Source of the DNA: Acidovorax sp. DW039 | GTDB lineage: Bacteria > Pseudomonadota > Gammaproteobacteria > Burkholderiales > Burkholderiaceae_C | Direction of reading: 5' to 3' | Assembly (NCBI RefSeq): GCF_037101375.1 | Contig: NZ_AP029019.1 | Span: forward strand, 1,116,001-1,180,000 | Length of the DNA: 64,000 bases | In this document: piece after piece, positions 59,943-64,000 of the stretch | How positions within the stretch are numbered: position 1 is the first letter of the stretch | Layout of the letters: every line of letters begins with the position of its first letter | Made by a program: the position numbers and the translations under genes | The notes under the pieces: generated by a model | Seen by the model: only the letters and a program-made list of their open reading frames with translations | Database searches by the model: none | What the model was told of the DNA's origin: nothing

Positions 59943-62177
59943 TCAGCGGGCTTCCAGTGCGGCAACGGCCACTGGGCGGGGGCTGGGCGGTGTCTGCAGT
60001 TCGGGCTCAAAGGTCTTGATGCCCGCACCGATCAGGTCTGGGGCAATGTTCAGTGCCCAGGCAGCGCCAATGGCAGCCAGCAGTGCATCCGTGTCAGGCA
60101 CAATGCCATTGCGGCCAAAGGTGAGTTCGCCCAGCGTGCCGAGCACATGCTCTGCAGAACCCGTGGCCAGCACAACACGTCCGTTCTTCACCAGCACGGC
60201 ACGGCCGTTGTTGTTGGCGCGGTGCTCTGCGATGACGGGCAGCGTGGCGTCTTGTGCATACAGCACCACATCGCCGTCGCACAGGGGGGCCAGGGCGGCC
60301 ACTTGCTCGATGGCGGCGTTGAGCACGGCGGCACCGTGGTCCAGCACCACATCCACCTGAGTGCGCAGCACCTTGGTCATCTGGTCCTGTTCATGCACGT
60401 CAAACTCGGCCAGCGATTCCATGCCATCCATGTCCGTCACCACGCCCACCGTGCAGCGGTCATAGGCCAGGCCGTCACGCAGAATGGTGCGGGCATCGTT
60501 TTCAATCACAGCGGCCTGCACCATTTGGTTCATTAGCAGGCGGTGTGCTGCCTCCCAGTGGGCGCAGTCGGTCGATTCGACCCGGCGGCGATCCAGGAAC
60601 AGGCCGTCACGGCATGCCAAGCCGGTGTGGTGGCCGCCCAGGTGCAGCAGCCAAGCCACCACGCGTGCAATGGTGGAGGTCTGGCGGGTGCCTGCCACGC
60701 CCACCACGGGCACGCGTCCGGCCATGCCTTCCTGCTCTTCTTCTGACGGGAACAGGTGTTCCACAATCGCCTGTCCCACCGGGCGGGGAGCGCCCACAGC
60801 GGGCTTGAGGTGCATCAACAGGCCAGGGCCTGCATTGACTTCCACGATGGCTCCACCCTGGCTTTGCAGTGGCTTGGAGATGTCCATCGCAACCATGTCG
60901 ATGCCTGCAATGTCCAGCCCCACTACCTTGGCAGCCAGGGCAGCGGTGTAGGCCACTTCGGGGTGAACATCGTCCGTGCAGTCCACCGCCACATTGCCGT
61001 TGCGCTGGATGACCACATGGCGGCCCGCCTCGGGCACGGAGTCGGGTGTCAGGTCCTGGCGCTTGAGTTCCAGTTGAACCTTGGCGTCCGTGGCCACGTC
61101 GATGATTTCGAGCGGATATTCTTCTTCGTAGCCGCGCCGTGGGTCAGAGTTGAGCTGGCTGTCAATCAACTCCTTGACCGTGGAGCGGCCATTGCCGGTG
61201 ATGCCCACCACTTCCCCGCGAGCGGCAGCAACCACCTTGCCATCGACCACGAGCAGGCGGTGTTCGTCGCCAGGGATGAAGCGCTCCACCATCACGTCGC
61301 TACCTTCGGGGTAGGCTACGTGGTAGGCGGCTTCAATGTCTTCTTTCTTGCGCAGGTCCAGGGTCACGCCCCGGCCATGGTTGCCGTCGGATGGCTTGAC
61401 CACGACGGGCAGGCCGATGTCTTGCGCTGCTTCCCAGGCTTCTTCGGGGCTGTTGACGACCTGACCTTCCGGAATCGGCACGCCGCAGGCCTTGAGCAGG
61501 CTCTTGGTCAGGTCCTTGTCGCTGGCGATGCCTTCTGCAATGGCGCTCGTGCGCTCAGTTTCCGCAGTCCAGATGCGGCGCTGGCTGGCACCGTAGCCCA
61601 GTTGCACCAGATTGCCATCGTTGAGGCGAATATGGGGAATGCCACGGTCGGTAGCCGCGGTGACGATGCAGGCTGTGCTGGGGCCAAGATATTGGTCGTC
61701 CACTTCAGTGCGCACCCGCGCCACGGCGGCCTGCACATCAAAAGGCTCGTCATTGATGGCTGCCATGATGAGGCGGTGGCCTTGGGCCAGTGCCACACGG
61801 GCGACTTGCTCGTCGCGGGCACGGAACACCATGCGGTACACCCCGCGCACCGATGTGCTGCGGGTTTGCCCAAAGCCGGTGGGCATGCCCGCCAGGTTGA
61901 GCAACTCAATCACGATGTGTTCCAGCACATGCCCGCACCAGGTGCCTTCCTGCAGGCGCTGCAGGAAACCGCCGCGCTCGCCCACGCCGCAGTGGTGCTC
62001 GATCAGTGCGGGCAACCATGCCGTCAGGCGGTCATTGAACCCGGGCAGGGTGTTGGAAGGATGGTCTTCCAGCACTCCCAGGTCCAGCCAGACTTCCAGC
62101 ACGGGGCGGTAAGTCCAGATATTGGGGCCACGCAGGTAGTTGATGCGGAGCAGTTGGATGTCGTCGATTTTTGCCAT
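59943..62177 (-). CDS. cphA': Second cyanophycin synthetase, CphA'/CphA2-like
   Basis: This is a 744-residue paralogue, about 115 residues shorter at the C-terminus than CphA. The ATP-grasp part is intact (SDKDLTKSLLKACGVPIPEG, VVVKPSDGNHGRGVTLDL, VEVNAGPGLLMHL). In the Mur-ligase part the P-loop has decayed: AGTRQTSTI (residues 495-503) has Gln-Thr where CphA has Gly-Lys, so this domain probably cannot bind ATP normally. CphA2-type enzymes with this defect repolymerise beta-Asp-Arg dipeptides using one ATP, a likely role here. It is first in the cphA'-cphA-creA unit. Confidence 0.9.
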   Translation of the reverse strand: MAKIDDIQLLRINYLRGPNIWTYRPVLEVWLDLGVLEDHPSNTLPGFNDRLTAWLPALIEHHCGVGERGGFLQRLQEGTWCGHVLEHIVIELLNLAGMPTGFGQTRSTSVRGVYRMVFRARDEQVARVALAQGHRLIMAAINDEPFDVQAAVARVRTEVDDQYLGPSTACIVTAATDRGIPHIRLNDGNLVQLGYGASQRRIWTAETERTSAIAEGIASDKDLTKSLLKACGVPIPEGQVVNSPEEAWEAAQDIGLPVVVKPSDGNHGRGVTLDLRKKEDIEAAYHVAYPEGSDVMVERFIPGDEHRLLVVDGKVVAAARGEVVGITGNGRSTVKELIDSQLNSDPRRGYEEEYPLEIIDVATDAKVQLELKRQDLTPDSVPEAGRHVVIQRNGNVAVDCTDDVHPEVAYTAALAAKVVGLDIAGIDMVAMDISKPLQSQGGAIVEVNAGPGLLMHLKPAVGAPRPVGQAIVEHLFPSEEEQEGMAGRVPVVGVAGTRQTSTIARVVAWLLHLGGHHTGLACRDGLFLDRRRVESTDCAHWEAAHRLLMNQMVQAAVIENDARTILRDGLAYDRCTVGVVTDMDGMESLAEFDVHEQDQMTKVLRTQVDVVLDHGAAVLNAAIEQVAALAPLCDGDVVLYAQDATLPVIAEHRANNNGRAVLVKNGRVVLATGSAEHVLGTLGELTFGRNGIVPDTDALLAAIGAAWALNIAPDLIGAGIKTFEPELQTPPSPRPVAVAALEAR

Positions 62178-62366
62178 GGATCGGAGCGGTTCAGAGACAC
62201 CGGACGGGCCGGACAGGGTTGCAATTGTGCGCCCGGTTGGGCATGAATTTGGCGGGATGATCGGGTGTAAGTGTCAGCTTTCGTTGGTGGACCGGGTTTC
62301 GGTCAAAATTCCGACATCTGCGCAGCTTGCGGTTTTGTACTCCAGGCTGCGGAAAACACAAAGAAT

Positions 62367-64000
62367 ATGCAACATCACCATTCTGTAGACGCCTCGGGTG
62401 TCTTTTCTGGCCCGGAAGGGGCCGATTTGCGAGCCAGACTCGCGTCCCATGAAAACGTCCTGGCCGCGTTACAGGTTGACCTGAGCGCAGATTTGCGCTT
62501 TGACAAAGGGTGGGTGGTTGTGACTTCCTCCCGCCTTTTGGCCCGTGAACCAGGGGCATCCACCTGGAAGGATTGGCCCCTGGTGCAGGGCTTGGCCCTC
62601 AAGTTGCAAGACCATGGTGGCGTGGGAACGCTGGAGTTGCACACCCCTGATGAGCGGCTGGCATTCTGGCGTTTCACCCTCAGCAATCACCCGCAGGCGC
62701 TGCGTTTGATGCAGCGCTTTGAGCAGCAACTGGAGCGTGGTGCAGGCGCTGCCGCCCCTGACGACGAGGAGCCTGCCTGCCCCGTATGCCACACCCCGTT
62801 GCCGCCGGATACGGAGGAGTGCCCTGCCTGCGCCCGCATTCAGGCACCGCAGACTTCGACTTGGGTGTTGCTGCGACTGTGGCGTTTTGCGCGTCCCTAC
62901 CGCAAGCAACTGGCTGCCGGTTTTGCGCTCACCATGGCTTCAACGGCCGCGACCCTGGTGCCTCCGTACCTCACCATTCCGTTGATGGATGACATCCTGA
63001 TTCCATACCAGAACGGTCAGAAGATTGACCCGGGCCTGGTGCTGCTTTACCTGGGCGGATTGCTGCTGGCTGCTCTGGCTGCGTGGGGGCTGTCTTGGGC
63101 GCGGACATACATCCTGGCACTGGTGTCCGAGCGCATTGGTGCGGATTTGCGCACCACGACCTATGAGCACTTGCTGCGCCTGTCACTCGACTATTTTGGC
63201 GGCAAGCGCACGGGTGACCTGATGGCGCGCATCGGCTCTGAAACGGACCGTATCAACGTTTTCCTCTCGCTGCATGCGCTGGACTTCATCACCGACGTCC
63301 TCATGATCTGCATGACCGCGGTGATTCTGTTCTCCATCAATCCCTGGCTGGCGCTGGTCACACTGGTGCCCCTGCCTTTCATCGGCTGGATGATCCACAC
63401 CGTGCGCGACCGCCTGCGCACAGGGTTTGAGAAGATTGACCGAGTCTGGTCTGAAGTGACCAACGTGCTGGCAGACACCATTCCGGGCATTCGCGTGGTG
63501 AAGGCTTTTGCGCAGGAAAAGCGCGAAGCCCAGCGCTTTCGGGACGCCAACCAGCACAACCTGGAAGTCAACGACAAGCTCAACAAGACCTGGAGCCTGT
63601 TCACCCCCACCGTGTCGCTGCTGACCGAAATCGGCTTGCTGGTGGTCTGGGCGTTTGGCATCTGGCTGGTGTCGCGCAACCAGATCACGGTGGGTGTGCT
63701 CACCGCCTTCATTGCCTATATCGGGAGGTTTTATGGCCGGCTTGATTCGATGAGCCGGATTGTTTCCGTCACGCAGAAGGCTGCCGCCGGTGCCAAGCGC
63801 ATCTTCGACATCCTGGATCACGTCAGCAACGTGCCCGATCCCGCCCAGCCTGTGAAGGTGGACAAGATTGAAGGCTCCATCACCATGCAGAACGTGGGCT
63901 TTCGCTACGGCAGCCGTGCGGTCATCAAGGGGCTGGATCTGGAAATCCGTGCGGGTGAGATGATTGGTCTGGTAGGGCACAGTGGCTCCGGCAAGAGCAC
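62367..64000 (+). CDS. ABC transporter with N-terminal zinc ribbon (cut by window end)
   Basis: At least 544 residues of a fused ABC exporter are visible. Residues 1-130 form an unusual N-terminal region (DLSADLRFDKGWVVVTSSRLLARE...). A zinc-ribbon-like segment (CPVCHTPLPPDTEECPAC) lies at about 130-150. A six-helix type IV exporter domain follows (LDYFGGKRTGDLMARIGSETDRINVFLS, IPGIRVVKAFAQEKREAQRF). The ATPase begins near residue 510 and the window ends inside Walker A, GLVGHSGSGKST. It is divergent from cphA', and a transporter of this layout is a recurrent cyanophycin neighbour in beta-proteobacteria as I recall. The substrate is unknown. Confidence 0.85.
   Translation, partial: MQHHHSVDASGVFSGPEGADLRARLASHENVLAALQVDLSADLRFDKGWVVVTSSRLLAREPGASTWKDWPLVQGLALKLQDHGGVGTLELHTPDERLAFWRFTLSNHPQALRLMQRFEQQLERGAGAAAPDDEEPACPVCHTPLPPDTEECPACARIQAPQTSTWVLLRLWRFARPYRKQLAAGFALTMASTAATLVPPYLTIPLMDDILIPYQNGQKIDPGLVLLYLGGLLLAALAAWGLSWARTYILALVSERIGADLRTTTYEHLLRLSLDYFGGKRTGDLMARIGSETDRINVFLSLHALDFITDVLMICMTAVILFSINPWLALVTLVPLPFIGWMIHTVRDRLRTGFEKIDRVWSEVTNVLADTIPGIRVVKAFAQEKREAQRFRDANQHNLEVNDKLNKTWSLFTPTVSLLTEIGLLVVWAFGIWLVSRNQITVGVLTAFIAYIGRFYGRLDSMSRIVSVTQKAAAGAKRIFDILDHVSNVPDPAQPVKVDKIEGSITMQNVGFRYGSRAVIKGLDLEIRAGEMIGLVGHSGSGKS

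Noticed and set aside
57208..60360. 1050-codon open frame on the plus strand
   Set aside because: It lies antisense to cphA and part of cphA', which have strong family motifs. Its composition (His/Gly/Gln-rich) is the usual reverse-frame shadow in GC-rich genes.
60756..62246. 496-codon plus-strand frame
   Set aside because: It is antisense to cphA' with shadow-type composition and no motif.

Overview
The window is GC-rich, densely coded chromosomal DNA with the gene content and family variants of a beta-proteobacterium of the Comamonadaceae, most like Acidovorax or a close relative. The indicators are Bug-type solute receptors, cphA/cphA' in tandem, a CysB-type regulator beside many sulfonate genes, and a dispersed palindromic intergenic repeat built around GCGCTTAT...AATAAGCGC that I associate with this family. 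I saw no rRNA, tRNA or CRISPR array.

Layout. (1) 1-6.4 kb: hexarate (galactarate/glucarate) catabolism. It holds a partial garD, a divergent LacI-type regulator, kdgD, a Bug-type receptor, gudD and an exported SMP-30 lactonase. Palindromic operators (TGGTACC..GGTACCA type) lie before the regulator and, as a mirrored pair, before kdgD. (2) 6.5-16.7 kb: nine co-directional genes of unknown function. They include two membrane proteins, an HTH protein with an ATPase-like body lacking a P-loop, a membrane-spanning ATPase with a pilin-like outer domain, a small acidic protein, two ankyrin proteins, a leucine-rich-repeat protein and a helical protein. This is the least explained part of the window. 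(3) 17-47 kb: a very large organosulfur and cysteine region. It carries a CysB-type regulator, flavin monooxygenases, a four-domain rhodanese, a thiol dioxygenase, three complete or partial sulfonate/taurine uptake sets, tauD, metY and, at its end, a family 2A encapsulin operon (rhodanese, serine acetyltransferase, XRE regulator, shell, cysteine desulfurase cargo). A bipartite motif GCATAT-N15-TTCGTT recurs before at least six of these transcription units, with a weaker seventh. (4) 30.6-32.1 kb: a lower-GC interruption holding unknown genes and what looks like one integron gene cassette inserted away from an integron. (5) 47-64 kb: arsenic resistance (acr3, arsC, arsR), a CheX/DUF3334-like protein, a globin-coupled GGDEF-EAL protein, a SPOR protein, a TerB-like protein, a DsbA-type oxidoreductase, creA, the cyanophycin synthetase pair cphA and cphA', and a divergent ABC transporter cut by the window end.

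How it fits together. The organism appears able to use aldaric acids as carbon source and sulfonates, taurine and other organosulfur compounds as sulfur source. Sulfite or sulfide would be fixed through O-acetylserine and O-acetylhomoserine. Sulfur could be stored in an encapsulin and nitrogen as cyanophycin. Two dispersed repeat families thread through the intergenic spaces. One, present in two copies, shows paired base changes that preserve a hairpin.
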